Source of the DNA: MKSF01 sp037190225
GTDB lineage: Bacteria > Bacteroidota > Bacteroidia > Chitinophagales > Chitinophagaceae
DNA: 64,000 bases
Assembly (NCBI GenBank): GCA_037190225.1
Contig: JBBCJL010000007.1
Location: forward strand, 124,001-188,000
Direction: 5' to 3'
Shown here piece after piece: positions 40,708-48,568 of the stretch. Both the position numbers and the translations under genes were made by a program. How positions within the stretch are numbered: position 1 is the stretch's first letter; each line of letters begins with the position of its first letter. Below the pieces are notes generated by a model. That model was not told the origin of the DNA. It searched no databases and saw only the letters and a list, made by a program, of their open reading frames with translations.

Positions 40708-41382
40708 TTATTTATATATATCAATCAGTTGCTTTTCAAATAGCAGCCATACCGCGGCCTTCATGCCGGCTTTTTTCAGCGCCCTGTTGGTCCAGGTATT
40801 GCAGGTATTGAAAAGATGGTAGCTGCCGTGGGCTTCATAGAATGCGTCATGGCGTCCGTACACCGCATTGGTACTGATCAGGAGGGGTGCTGCATGCGAT
40901 GAGGATTCCCTGGCCGTTTGCCTGATGAAAACGATCAATTGCCGGTATTGTTCTGCATTGATCTGCGTGGCCGCGCATCTTACGCCCGGCTGCGGCCGGG
41001 TCATATAGGTGCAATGAAGCGCGCTGCTGCTCAATCCCGTCATCGCGTGAAAGGCTGTGGATACCGTAAGGTCCGACCAGGTGGGTGTTTCCAGGTAAAA
41101 TCCCTTATCGCCCCAGCCTATGCCCAGGTAGGAAAGGGTGGTATCCCGCGCCAGCGTATTCCCCGATGGGAAAACGGTGTCCCAGTCTATAATATGGTTA
41201 CGCACCGGGAGCACGATATCGGTATGAGCGCCGTTGGATAGCAGGTACACGGTGATATCGCCCCCGGGCTGCAGGGTGCGTACGGTGATCCTGGAGCATA
41301 TCCATTCTGCGCACAGTACCAGGGTGAGGAAAAGGATAATGCCAAAGATGATATTTTGTATGTACAGCAGCGCCCGCTTCAT
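40708..41382 (-). CDS. DUF2459 (TIGR02117-type) membrane-anchored protein
   Basis: The 224-residue protein has an N-terminal anchor (about 7-28) then the DUF2459 pattern: VYLLSNGAHTDIVLPV, YLGIGWGDKGFYLETPTWSDL (split here as LGIGWGDKGFYLETP and TWSDLTVS), and the closing HLFNTCNTWTNRALKKAGM with a Cys near the end. Conserved His, Trp and Cys suggest an extracytoplasmic enzyme-like fold, but no function is established. It is next to OsmC, 7 bases apart. Confidence 0.85.
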   Translation of the reverse strand: MKRALLYIQNIIFGIILFLTLVLCAEWICSRITVRTLQPGGDITVYLLSNGAHTDIVLPVRNHIIDWDTVFPSGNTLARDTTLSYLGIGWGDKGFYLETPTWSDLTVSTAFHAMTGLSSSALHCTYMTRPQPGVRCAATQINAEQYRQLIVFIRQTARESSSHAAPLLISTNAVYGRHDAFYEAHGSYHLFNTCNTWTNRALKKAGMKAAVWLLFEKQLIDIYK

Positions 41383-41407
41383 ATTGTGGAAATATGATGT
41401 GAATATA

Positions 41408-41439
41408 AAGAAAAAGCGACAGAAAATTTCCTGCCGCTT
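41408..41439 (-). terminator. Terminator of the outer-membrane protein gene
   Basis: 9-bp stem (41414-41422 with 41431-41439, one G-U on the minus strand) followed on the minus strand by TTTTT. Confidence 0.6.
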
Positions 41440-41463
41440 ACCATCTATCTGTATAATATGCTG

Positions 41464-42300
41464 TTACCAGTCCCTGCTCCATTTGAGCGAGCCGATATTG
41501 AAGCTTAGCGCGAGGCTATAGGTAAACCTGTTCAGTCTCATGGTCTGGTCCACGTAGGGCTCGGCCGTTGTTACCGCTTCAGGGTTGCCGGTTACCCAAT
41601 GTCCGGGTGTCACCTTATTGAAGAAGACCATGCCTTTCACTTTCCAGAAGATACCCGTCAGGAAGCCGAATTCCGCCTTTACATACGGCCTTACGGCGAG
41701 CTCCTTGGCATTCGGGCCTGTAGTGGCGGGCGTGACCATATAATAAGTGGGCGCTATACCGCCGCCTATGCCTGTAGAGGCCCAGCTATGCCTGCTCAGG
41801 GTGGACTGGCCACCCCATTTGATATCAAAGCCTATCGGAACGGCAACGCTTAAGCAGGTGATATTGCCCAGCGGTGCACCTGTGGGGGTACCGAACAGCT
41901 TGAAGTCCTGTATTTCGTAGCTGGAAGAGGTTACATAAGCTTCCACGTTGAGAGCAAAGCGCGTAAACCTGGCAACATATCCTACGGGAAGGTAGAAGCC
42001 TATATTGCCGCCGAAGCTGGAGCCTTTCAGCCTGAAAGTATTTTCTTCACTGAACACCACATCAACATTGGATTGAGAATTCTCATCCCACCAGGGCCGC
42101 ATCATGCTTATCTTCTGATCAAAGAAGGCTTTGCCGAAGCCGGCATGAAAGCCGATATCCATACGCTGCAGCATCCTGAGTCTTAAAGTAGGGCGTTTCC
42201 TGTTATTGTTGTAGTACAGGCTATTGAACTGCGCCTGGGTCTCACCGGCCAGGAGGCTCAGTAAAGCAATAGCTGTAATTTTAAGTAAAGTGTTTTTCAT
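41464..42300 (-). CDS. Outer-membrane beta-barrel-like protein
   Basis: The 278-residue protein has a Sec signal peptide ending AQA (about residue 23). The mature part alternates aromatic and Gly/Ser residues in strands (IGFYLPVGYVARFTRFALNV, AEFGFLTGIFWKVKGMVFFN) and ends in SLALSFNIGSLKWSRDW, aromatic as in outer-membrane barrels. I know no named family. It is on the same strand as ridA, 44 bases downstream of it, and its own terminator follows. Confidence 0.75.
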   Translation of the reverse strand: MKNTLLKITAIALLSLLAGETQAQFNSLYYNNNRKRPTLRLRMLQRMDIGFHAGFGKAFFDQKISMMRPWWDENSQSNVDVVFSEENTFRLKGSSFGGNIGFYLPVGYVARFTRFALNVEAYVTSSSYEIQDFKLFGTPTGAPLGNITCLSVAVPIGFDIKWGGQSTLSRHSWASTGIGGGIAPTYYMVTPATTGPNAKELAVRPYVKAEFGFLTGIFWKVKGMVFFNKVTPGHWVTGNPEAVTTAEPYVDQTMRLNRFTYSLALSFNIGSLKWSRDW

Positions 42301-42344
42301 ACAAAGAAGTTTGAAAGGTGTTTGTCCTGTTTGTCAGTTGTAAA

Positions 42345-42728
42345 TTACAGGGCGGCGATAACGGATATTTCCACGTTAACGCCTCTGGGCAAAGCTGCTA
42401 CCTGGATGCACTCCCTTGCAGGGGCATTTTCAGCGAAATAGCGGCCGTATACCTCGTTTACCTGGCTGAATTGTCCCATATCTGTCAGGAAGATGGTGGC
42501 CTTTACCACGTTGCCGAAAGTAGCGCCTGCTGCTGTTAAGATGGCTTCCAGGTTTTCCATTACCTTTTGGGTCTCATCCTGTATCCCGGATGTGATCAGC
42601 CGGTCGCTGGCCTTGTCAAATGGTATCTGTCCGGATATAAATAATAAGTTGCCCGTTCTGACCGCGTGATTATACGGGCCGATAGGATCAGGAGCCTGTT
42701 CTGAATTAATGATATGTTTATCCATCAT
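42345..42728 (-). CDS. ridA: RidA-family enamine/imine deaminase
   Basis: The 127-residue protein matches RidA (YjgF/YER057c), which hydrolyses reactive 2-aminoacrylate and related imines. APDPIGPYNHAVRTGNLLFISGQIP is split around the active pocket, and NAPARECIQVAALPRGVNVEI near the end holds the catalytic Arg (in ARECI) and Glu. Length is canonical. Two adjacent ATGs are possible starts. Confidence 0.93.
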   Translation of the reverse strand: MMDKHIINSEQAPDPIGPYNHAVRTGNLLFISGQIPFDKASDRLITSGIQDETQKVMENLEAILTAAGATFGNVVKATIFLTDMGQFSQVNEVYGRYFAENAPARECIQVAALPRGVNVEISVIAAL

Positions 42729-42870
42729 CGCTTGAAAATTTAGGCACTAAATTACTATTCAAAAGTGTAACTGTGAAATTAATCCTAATTTTTCATCGAA
42801 CAATATCCGAAAAAAAATATTATTTAATTCATATTTGTATGAAATTTTGTAAAAATCAAAGCGGAACACC

Positions 42871-44019
42871 ATGAATACGGATTTTTTGTTTGAAAAATAC
42901 TGGGACGTCACCTTATTGAGCTACATTATAGCGGGCGTGCTATTATTGATTGCTTTTACCCTCCGCCGTTATTTATCCAATGTCCTGTCCAAAATCCTCT
43001 TCAGCCTGCTGGGAAAATATGCCGACAAGCGTTACCTGCAGCTATTTCAGGAGCTGGTGCTGCATCCGTTCCAGGGACTGATCGTTACCAACTTCTTTTA
43101 CCTGGCCGTCCAGCGTGTATCGCCTGTTATTGACGACCTGACCATTATCCGCAGGGCTGCCTCCAAGGGTAAGGAAAGTATGCATGTCACGCTGCTGGAT
43201 GTTATTGATCTCGTGTTTTATTTCTGCCTGATCTTTTATGTGGCGCTGCTGTTCAGCAGGATACTGGATTTTATATCGCGTATCCTGATAGATTCTTTCA
43301 TACATAAGGGAGACAAGGTGCGCCAGCAGGTCTATCCGCTGGTGAGGGACATCCTGAAGGTGCTGATATGGACCATAAGCGTCTTTACTATCCTGAAAAC
43401 GGTCTTCCAGGTGGACGTGACCGCTCTGGTGGCGGGCCTGGGTATCGGCGGTATTGCGGTGGCCTTCGCTTTGAAGGACAGCCTGGAGAACCTGCTGGCC
43501 TCTATTCTGATCATGATTGACAAGCCTTTCCTCATCGGGGACTGGGTGAAGGTGAACGGGGTGGAAGGTGTGGTGGAAAAGCTGGGCTTCCGGCATATAC
43601 AGATACGGAGCTTTGATAAGACCGTGGTTTCCATTCCCAATAAAAAGCTGATCGATAATAACCTGGAGAACTTTTCAGAGCGCGGTATGAGGCGTGTTAA
43701 ATTTGAGCTGGGGGCAGTGTACGGCTTATCGGAGGCCACGCTGAAGCAGGTAAGCGACCTGCTGAAAGAGAAGATAGAGGACCACCCGCAAACCGTGGGA
43801 TCAGCTACCATCCAGCTGGATAATTTCGGGGACTCTTCCGTCAATTTTGCCATTGCTTATTTTGTGCAGGTGAGTGAGGGCGTGGATTTCGGGAAGGTAA
43901 AGGAAGATATCAATTATATCATCTATGACATCATGTACAGGTATGCCAGGGGATTCCCTTATCCTACCGCTACCCAGCTCCAGGGTGAGGAGATCAACGA
44001 GGTGACGAATGGCGGGTAA
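42871..44019 (+). CDS. MscS-family mechanosensitive channel
   Basis: The 382-residue protein has three or four N-terminal membrane segments and the conserved MscS pore/beta domain: VTALVAGLGIGGIAVAFALKDS (pore helix, about 186-207), LENLLASILIMIDKPFLIGDWV, then IRSFDKTVVSIPNKKLIDN (about 246-264). It opens on membrane tension to release solutes in osmotic downshock. The extra N-terminal spans place it in a larger MscS subgroup. It precedes the response regulator by 60 bases but that gene has its own promoter. Confidence 0.93.
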   Translation: MNTDFLFEKYWDVTLLSYIIAGVLLLIAFTLRRYLSNVLSKILFSLLGKYADKRYLQLFQELVLHPFQGLIVTNFFYLAVQRVSPVIDDLTIIRRAASKGKESMHVTLLDVIDLVFYFCLIFYVALLFSRILDFISRILIDSFIHKGDKVRQQVYPLVRDILKVLIWTISVFTILKTVFQVDVTALVAGLGIGGIAVAFALKDSLENLLASILIMIDKPFLIGDWVKVNGVEGVVEKLGFRHIQIRSFDKTVVSIPNKKLIDNNLENFSERGMRRVKFELGAVYGLSEATLKQVSDLLKEKIEDHPQTVGSATIQLDNFGDSSVNFAIAYFVQVSEGVDFGKVKEDINYIIYDIMYRYARGFPYPTATQLQGEEINEVTNGG

Positions 44020-44054
44020 CAAAAACATAATACTGGGTTTACAAAACCATTATA

Positions 44055-44062
44055 TAGTTTTG
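44055..44062 (+). promoter_or_regulatory. -7 element TAGTTTTG for the response regulator
   Basis: Exact TAnnTTTG ending 17 bases before the ATG at 44080; it excludes the GTG at 44062 as start. Confidence 0.5.
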
Positions 44063-44079
44063 TGGAAAATTTTATAAAT

Positions 44080-44784
44080 ATGGAATCATCGAAAGGTAAG
44101 ATACTGATAGTGGACGATGAGCAGGATATCGTTGAGTTTATTAAATATAATCTCAATAAGGAGGGTTTCGAAACCATGTCCGCCTATGATGGTGTGGAGG
44201 CAGTGAGAAATGCGAAGCTTTTTAAGCCCGACCTGATATTGCTGGATATGATGATGCCTATCAAGGATGGCATGCAGGCTATCAGGGAGCTGAGAAGCAA
44301 CCCGGATTTCGACGCTACCGTTATTATTTTCCTGACAGCTATGAGCGATGAAGCGTCTGAGATCAAAGGCCTGGAGGCAGGGGCGGACGACTATATAGCC
44401 AAGCCTATTAAAACGGAGCTGCTGCTGACCCGGGTCAAGGCTGCGCTCAGGAGGGCCAATACGGAGAAGCCTGCCGCCACTGATAATGATGAGGAGGTGA
44501 TCGCTTTCGGCGACCTGGAGATCAACCGGACAAAATTTACGGTCTATTATAAGAACGAGGAGCTGGTGCTGGCCAAGAAGGAATTTGAGCTGCTGAGCCT
44601 GCTGGCCTCTAAGCCCGGCCGGGTATTCCTGCGGAATGAGATATTGAATACGGTGTGGGGAACGGATGTGATAGTGGGAGATCGTACTATAGATGTCCAT
44701 ATCCGGAAAATAAGACAAAAGCTGAACCTGGACGTCATTACAACGGTAAAGGGTGTAGGATATAAATTTGAAATGCCTGAGTAA
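44080..44784 (+). CDS. OmpR/PhoP-type response regulator
   Basis: The 234-residue protein has a receiver domain (ILIVDDEQDI at the start, phosphoacceptor Asp56 in LILLDMMMP, Lys in DDYIAKP) and a C-terminal winged-helix DNA-binding domain (AKKEFELLSLLASKPGRVF, DRTIDVHIRKIRQKL, VKGVGYKFE). No histidine kinase lies next to it, unlike most such pairs. The start follows from the promoter position. A terminator overlaps its stop codon. Confidence 0.93.
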   Translation: MESSKGKILIVDDEQDIVEFIKYNLNKEGFETMSAYDGVEAVRNAKLFKPDLILLDMMMPIKDGMQAIRELRSNPDFDATVIIFLTAMSDEASEIKGLEAGADDYIAKPIKTELLLTRVKAALRRANTEKPAATDNDEEVIAFGDLEINRTKFTVYYKNEELVLAKKEFELLSLLASKPGRVFLRNEILNTVWGTDVIVGDRTIDVHIRKIRQKLNLDVITTVKGVGYKFEMPE

Positions 44785-44800
44785 TTAACTCAGGCATTTT
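44771..44800 (+). terminator. Terminator overlapping the stop codon
   Basis: Perfect 12-bp hairpin (44771-44782 with 44788-44799, loop AATTA) running into T's; the TAA stop lies at the base of the loop. Confidence 0.85.
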
Positions 44801-44893
44801 TATAGGTGCCTGTGTAGCTTTCGCGGATCGGCAGGTGCTGCTATACTTCTGCTGCGACCGTGAAAAATATAACTGCGATACCGCAGAAAAAAT

Positions 44894-44915
44894 ATTTTCA
44901 ATTTTTTTTGAAAGT
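44894..44915 (+). promoter_or_regulatory. Inverted-repeat operator, copy A
   Basis: ATTTTCA, eight bases, then TGAAAGT (6 of 7 pairs). It lies in the -33 region of the GbsR promoter. The same motif with perfect arms recurs at 45459-45480 before the first membrane gene of the operon. Confidence 0.6.
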
Positions 44916-44929
44916 TTAAAAAATATGTG

Positions 44930-44937
44930 TAGGTTTG
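44930..44937 (+). promoter_or_regulatory. -7 element TAGGTTTG for the GbsR gene
   Basis: Exact TAnnTTTG with only four bases before the ATG at 44942, giving an essentially leaderless transcript. Confidence 0.5.
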
Positions 44938-44941
44938 AGCT

Positions 44942-45442
44942 ATGAAACTGAATGAAGCCAAAGAAAAGTTTATACAGACCTGGGGCAGCCTTGCTTCCAG
45001 CTGGGGTATCAACCGTACCATGGCTATGGTTCATGCCTTATTGCTGGTCAGCGAGACCCCTTTATCCACGGATGAGATCATGGAAACGCTGCTGATATCC
45101 CGCGGTAATGCCAATATGAATATCCGTGAGCTGATGGGCTGGGGCATCGTCCGCAAGGAGCTGAAGATGGGAGAACGCAAAGAATTTTTCGTGGCGGATA
45201 AGGACATCTGGAATGTATTCAAGCAGATCGTAAAGGAAAGAAGGAAAAGAGAGCTGGAGCCTGTTATCGCTTCCATAGAAGAATTGAAGAAAGTAGACAA
45301 CGGCAACGGGGAGGCCGGGGAGTTCCTGGCGCTTATGGACAGCCTGCTGCATGTGACGACCAAGGCAAATGTATTGCTGGATCTCGCTGTGAAAAGTGAC
45401 GAGAACTGGCTGATGAGCAAATTGCTGAAACTGATCAAATGA
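44942..45442 (+). CDS. GbsR/MarR-type transcriptional regulator
   Basis: The 166-residue protein is a winged-helix regulator: EKFIQTWGSLASSWGINRTMAM at the start, the recognition helix region LSTDEIMETLLISRGNANMNIRELM split about residues 42-66, and VRKELKMGERKEFFVADKDIW as wing. A helical C-terminal part would dimerise. In Bacillus, GbsR senses choline; the ligand here is unknown. An inverted repeat stands over its own promoter and again before the next gene, suggesting it represses its own operon. Confidence 0.9.
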   Translation: MKLNEAKEKFIQTWGSLASSWGINRTMAMVHALLLVSETPLSTDEIMETLLISRGNANMNIRELMGWGIVRKELKMGERKEFFVADKDIWNVFKQIVKERRKRELEPVIASIEELKKVDNGNGEAGEFLALMDSLLHVTTKANVLLDLAVKSDENWLMSKLLKLIK

Positions 45443-45458
45443 TATTTTTTTAATTGAT

Positions 45459-45480
45459 ATTTTCAATTTTTTCTGAAAAT
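45459..45480 (+). promoter_or_regulatory. Inverted-repeat operator, copy B
   Basis: Perfect ATTTTCA, eight bases, TGAAAAT. The left 20 bases are nearly identical to copy A at 44894. It is 15 bases before the ATG at 45496. Confidence 0.65.
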
Positions 45481-45495
45481 TCTAAACTTATAATT

Positions 45496-45843
45496 ATGTG
45501 TCAGCTCCTTTCCTACCTGGCTTATCTTATCATCAGCAGCTTTATAACCATTTATGTAGGCTGGAAGTGCTACACTTACGGGTTTGTGTATCTCAGCTAC
45601 CTGGTGAAGGATACCGGCCTGTGCAAGGCTATCAATAATACGCTGCTGTGCGGGTATTACCTGTTGAACATCGGGTATATCGCCTGGAGCCTGAACAGCT
45701 GGCGGCAGGTATCCGGGATGGCGGAAGCCCTGAGCCTGGTGAGCTATAAAGTGGGGGTCATCACGCTGATACTCTGCATCCTGCACTATATCAATATGAT
45801 GGTCATTTACATACTGAGCAAAAAAAATATTCTTCACGTTTAA
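45496..45843 (+). CDS. Membrane protein of the GbsR operon, paralogue 1
   Basis: The 115-residue protein has three or four spans and the segment NTLLCGYYLLNIGYIAW (about 47-63) that reappears as NALFKIGFYLLNIGFAL in the next gene. Both have a Lys-Val/Ile-Gly after a polar loop (SYKVGVI, STKIGGF). I know no function. I start at ATG 45496, as the longer frame needs a TTG within the operator. It is 53 bases after the regulator. Confidence 0.75.
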   Translation: MCQLLSYLAYLIISSFITIYVGWKCYTYGFVYLSYLVKDTGLCKAINNTLLCGYYLLNIGYIAWSLNSWRQVSGMAEALSLVSYKVGVITLILCILHYINMMVIYILSKKNILHV

Positions 45844-45854
45844 ATCCATATGTT

Positions 45855-46268
45855 ATGAACAACACACTGCAATTAACAGCCTACTACATTTATTTGCCTG
45901 TGGTCATAGGCCTGACACTGCTGGTCGCCCACCAGCTTTTCCGGAACGGTAAGATCTTTATGTACGATATCTTCCACAACCAGAAGGATATCGCCCTTGC
46001 TACCAATGCCTTGTTCAAAATAGGCTTTTATCTCCTGAATATCGGCTTTGCCTTGTCTATCATTTACTTTCATGCCGTTCATACCAGGGAGCAGCTGATC
46101 GTACGGCTCAGCACCAAGATAGGAGGATTTATGATCTACCTTGGTATCATGATGCTCCTGAACCTCCTGCTGTTCATGAGAGGCCGCAAGCAGGCCAGGA
46201 GAAGAGCCTGGGAACGTCAGCAGCTCGCGGAGCAGGCAGTGGGTGATCACAAAAATCCGGCGGTATGA
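45855..46268 (+). CDS. Membrane protein of the GbsR operon, paralogue 2
   Basis: A 137-residue relative of the preceding protein with the same central segment (NALFKIGFYLLNIGFAL, about 52-68), a polar loop with HTREQLIVRLS, and a longer basic tail (RGRKQARRRAWERQQL). The two may form a heteromer in the inner membrane. It overlaps the next gene by ATGA. Function unknown. Confidence 0.75.
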   Translation: MNNTLQLTAYYIYLPVVIGLTLLVAHQLFRNGKIFMYDIFHNQKDIALATNALFKIGFYLLNIGFALSIIYFHAVHTREQLIVRLSTKIGGFMIYLGIMMLLNLLLFMRGRKQARRRAWERQQLAEQAVGDHKNPAV

Positions 46269-47155
46269 AAATTGTAATGGCAGGAGGCAGCGGCTTTCTC
46301 GGTAATGCCTTAAGAGATCATTTCAGGAGCCTGCGGCACGAGGTGCAGGTGCTGACCCGCAAGCCCCGCGATCCCGGGGAAGTTTACTGGGACGGGCAGG
46401 GCCCGGGCGACTGGTCCAGGCTCCTGGACGGGGCGGATGTGCTCATCAACCTTGCCGGCAGATCGGTAGATTGCCGCTATACGGCAGCGAATCGTAAGCA
46501 GATATTGTCATCCCGTATCCTGAGCACCCGTGCCCTGCAGCAGGTGGTAGATGATTGCAGGCAGCCACCCCGGCTGTGGATCAATGCCAGCTCGGCCACA
46601 GCCTATATTCATGCCACTACCGTGCTGATGGATGAGTACAGCGGTATCGTGGGAGATGATTTTTCTATGAATGTCTGTAAAGCCTGGGAGTCGGAATTTT
46701 TCCGGACCGGTAACGATGCTGTGCGAAAGGTAGCTATCCGGACGTCCATTGTACTGGGCAATACCGGAGGCGCTTATCCCAGGCTAAAGACGCTGGTAAG
46801 GGCGGGGATGGGCGGCTGCCAGGGACGGGGCGACCAGATGGTAAGCTGGATACACCTGGAAGACTTCTGCCGGGCCCTGGATTTCATCATCGCGGAGAGT
46901 ACCCTGAACGGTATTGTCAATGTAACGGCCCCGAACCCGGTTGCCAACAGGGATTTTATGGCAGCTTTGCGCAGGCGCTATCACAGGCCTTTCGGCTGCC
47001 GTTTGCCGGTGTGGCTGCTGGAGCCGGGAGCAGCCCTTATAGGTACAGAGACCGAACTGCTGCTGAAAAGCAGGAATGTTTTCCCGCAAAAGCTGCTGGA
47101 AGCGGGCTTTGTATTTCAATATCCCGTGGTGGACACAGCGTTGCAACATCTCTGA
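46265..47155 (+). CDS. TIGR01777-family NAD(P)-binding epimerase-like protein
   Basis: The 296-residue extended SDR starts MKIVMAGGSGFLGNALRDHF (Rossmann motif GGSGFLG at 7-13), followed by LINLAGRSVDCRYTAANR, which is typical of the YfcH/TIGR01777 group, and has a C-terminal DUF1731-like segment (FPQKLLEAGFVFQYP). The substrate is unknown. It ends the GbsR operon, so the regulator may control an envelope or lipid modification by this enzyme and the two membrane proteins. Confidence 0.88.
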   Translation: MKIVMAGGSGFLGNALRDHFRSLRHEVQVLTRKPRDPGEVYWDGQGPGDWSRLLDGADVLINLAGRSVDCRYTAANRKQILSSRILSTRALQQVVDDCRQPPRLWINASSATAYIHATTVLMDEYSGIVGDDFSMNVCKAWESEFFRTGNDAVRKVAIRTSIVLGNTGGAYPRLKTLVRAGMGGCQGRGDQMVSWIHLEDFCRALDFIIAESTLNGIVNVTAPNPVANRDFMAALRRRYHRPFGCRLPVWLLEPGAALIGTETELLLKSRNVFPQKLLEAGFVFQYPVVDTALQHL

Positions 47156-47158
47156 ATG

Positions 47159-47214
47159 TACACAGCATAAAGAAAGCCTGCCGGAGCTCCGGCAGGCTTT
47201 CTTTATGCTGTGTA
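47159..47214. terminator. Perfect 56-bp palindrome, bidirectional terminator
   Basis: Both 28-base halves (centre GAGCTC at 47184-47189) pair without a mismatch and no loop bases outside the pairing. It lies between the convergent TIGR01777 gene and purM, 4 and 8 bases from their stop codons, with AGAAAG/CTTTCT tracts. Confidence 0.8.
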
Positions 47215-47221
47215 AAATGTA

Positions 47222-48391
47222 TTAATAGGTGTACGTACCGAATTCAGACTCAATGATCAGCTCATTTTGTCCGGCTGCTTCCACGTAACCGCTGATCTGC
47301 GCGTCTATGCCCAGCTGGTAGGACATAGCGATCAGGGATTCGGCGGTAGCCTTGTCGGTGAATACTTCCAGCCGCTGACCCATATTGAATACCTGGTACA
47401 TCTCTTTCCAGTCCGTACCGGCTGCTTCCTGTATCATCCTGAAAACAGGTGGCGCGGCCAGCAAATTATTCTTGACCACTCTCAGGCCCTGCGGCATATA
47501 ATGCATGCACTTTGTCTGCCCGCCGCCGCTGCAGTGGATGATGCCGTGTATCTGGTCAAAATGGTTTTGCAGCATTTTTAAGACCAGGGGTGCGTAGGTA
47601 CGTGTAGGGGATAAGATCAGCTTACCCGCGTCCAGCGGTGTTTCCGTAGCGTCCGTCAGGTGATATTTCCCGTTATAGATCACCGATTTAGGCACATTCG
47701 GGTCTATGCTTTCAGGATATTTGGCTGCGTAATCATGGTGCAGGAGCTCATGCCGTGCGCTGGTCAGCCCGTTGCTGCCTATGCCCGAATTATAGCTGCT
47801 TTCATATACGGCCTGCCCGTAGGACGCGAAAGACACGATCACGTCACCCGGCCGGATATGATCTGTCGTTACGATATTTTTACGGGGCATCCTGGCGCCC
47901 ATGGTGCCGTCAACAATGACGGTCCTTACCACATCGCCCACATCTGCCGTTTCTCCGCCCATAAAATGCACGTCTATGCCATAGCCCCGCATCACATCGA
48001 AGAATTCCTGTGAGCCGTTGATAATGGCAGCGATGACCTCCCCGGGTATAAGGTTCTTATTCCGTCCTATGGTGGAAGAATAGGTATAGGGACCTACAGC
48101 GCCCACGCACAGCATATCATCTATATTCATGACTATGGAATCTATAGCGATACCTTTCCATACGCCCAGGTCACCGGTCTCTTTCCAGTACATATAAGCC
48201 AGTACGGATTTGGTACCGGCGCCGTCAGCATGCATGATGTTACAATAGGCTTCATCTCCGCCCCAGTAATCAGGATAGATCTTACAGAACGCTTTAGGGT
48301 ATAAACCTTTATCTAATTTTGAAACGGCTGCGTGCACCTCTTCCTTCTGAGCAGATACCCCACGCATTGCATAACGATCTTGGTTGTTCAT
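47222..48391 (-). CDS. purM: Phosphoribosylformylglycinamidine cyclo-ligase (AIR synthase)
   Basis: The 389-residue protein is of the PurM/AIRS fold, which closes the imidazole ring in purine synthesis. MHADGAGTKSVLAYMYW (about 53-69) is the ATP/phosphate segment, VMNIDDMLCVGA and HFMGGETADVGD (about 141-152) hold metal and substrate residues, and HCSGGGQTKCMHY the C-terminal glycine-rich segment. It is longer than E. coli PurM (345), as in other Bacteroidota. The start ATG at 48391 has a -7 element close upstream. Confidence 0.88.
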   Translation of the reverse strand: MNNQDRYAMRGVSAQKEEVHAAVSKLDKGLYPKAFCKIYPDYWGGDEAYCNIMHADGAGTKSVLAYMYWKETGDLGVWKGIAIDSIVMNIDDMLCVGAVGPYTYSSTIGRNKNLIPGEVIAAIINGSQEFFDVMRGYGIDVHFMGGETADVGDVVRTVIVDGTMGARMPRKNIVTTDHIRPGDVIVSFASYGQAVYESSYNSGIGSNGLTSARHELLHHDYAAKYPESIDPNVPKSVIYNGKYHLTDATETPLDAGKLILSPTRTYAPLVLKMLQNHFDQIHGIIHCSGGGQTKCMHYMPQGLRVVKNNLLAAPPVFRMIQEAAGTDWKEMYQVFNMGQRLEVFTDKATAESLIAMSYQLGIDAQISGYVEAAGQNELIIESEFGTYTY

Positions 48392-48412
48392 TGTATATGA
48401 ATTATAAGACTG

Positions 48413-48420
48413 CAAAGTTA
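48413..48420 (-). promoter_or_regulatory. -7 element TAACTTTG for purM
   Basis: Exact TAnnTTTG on the minus strand, 21 bases before the ATG at 48391. Confidence 0.5.
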
Positions 48421-48489
48421 GTCTAAATACGTGCATTATACAACCAATTAGCGCAAAACTTGCCTGCGGACCGGCAGTCGGGCATCATA

Positions 48490-48518
48490 TAAAAGGAGCA
48501 ATACCTGCGTATTGCTCC
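48490..48518 (-). terminator. Terminator of the nrdB-nrdA unit
   Basis: Perfect 10-bp hairpin (48495-48504 with 48509-48518, loop CTGC), followed on the minus strand by TTTTATAT. It is 50 bases past the nrdA stop. Confidence 0.8.
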
Positions 48519-48568
48519 CGTGGTCATAATTGTGTATAATTAAGGGTCAAAAGACCTTGAATCAGGAT

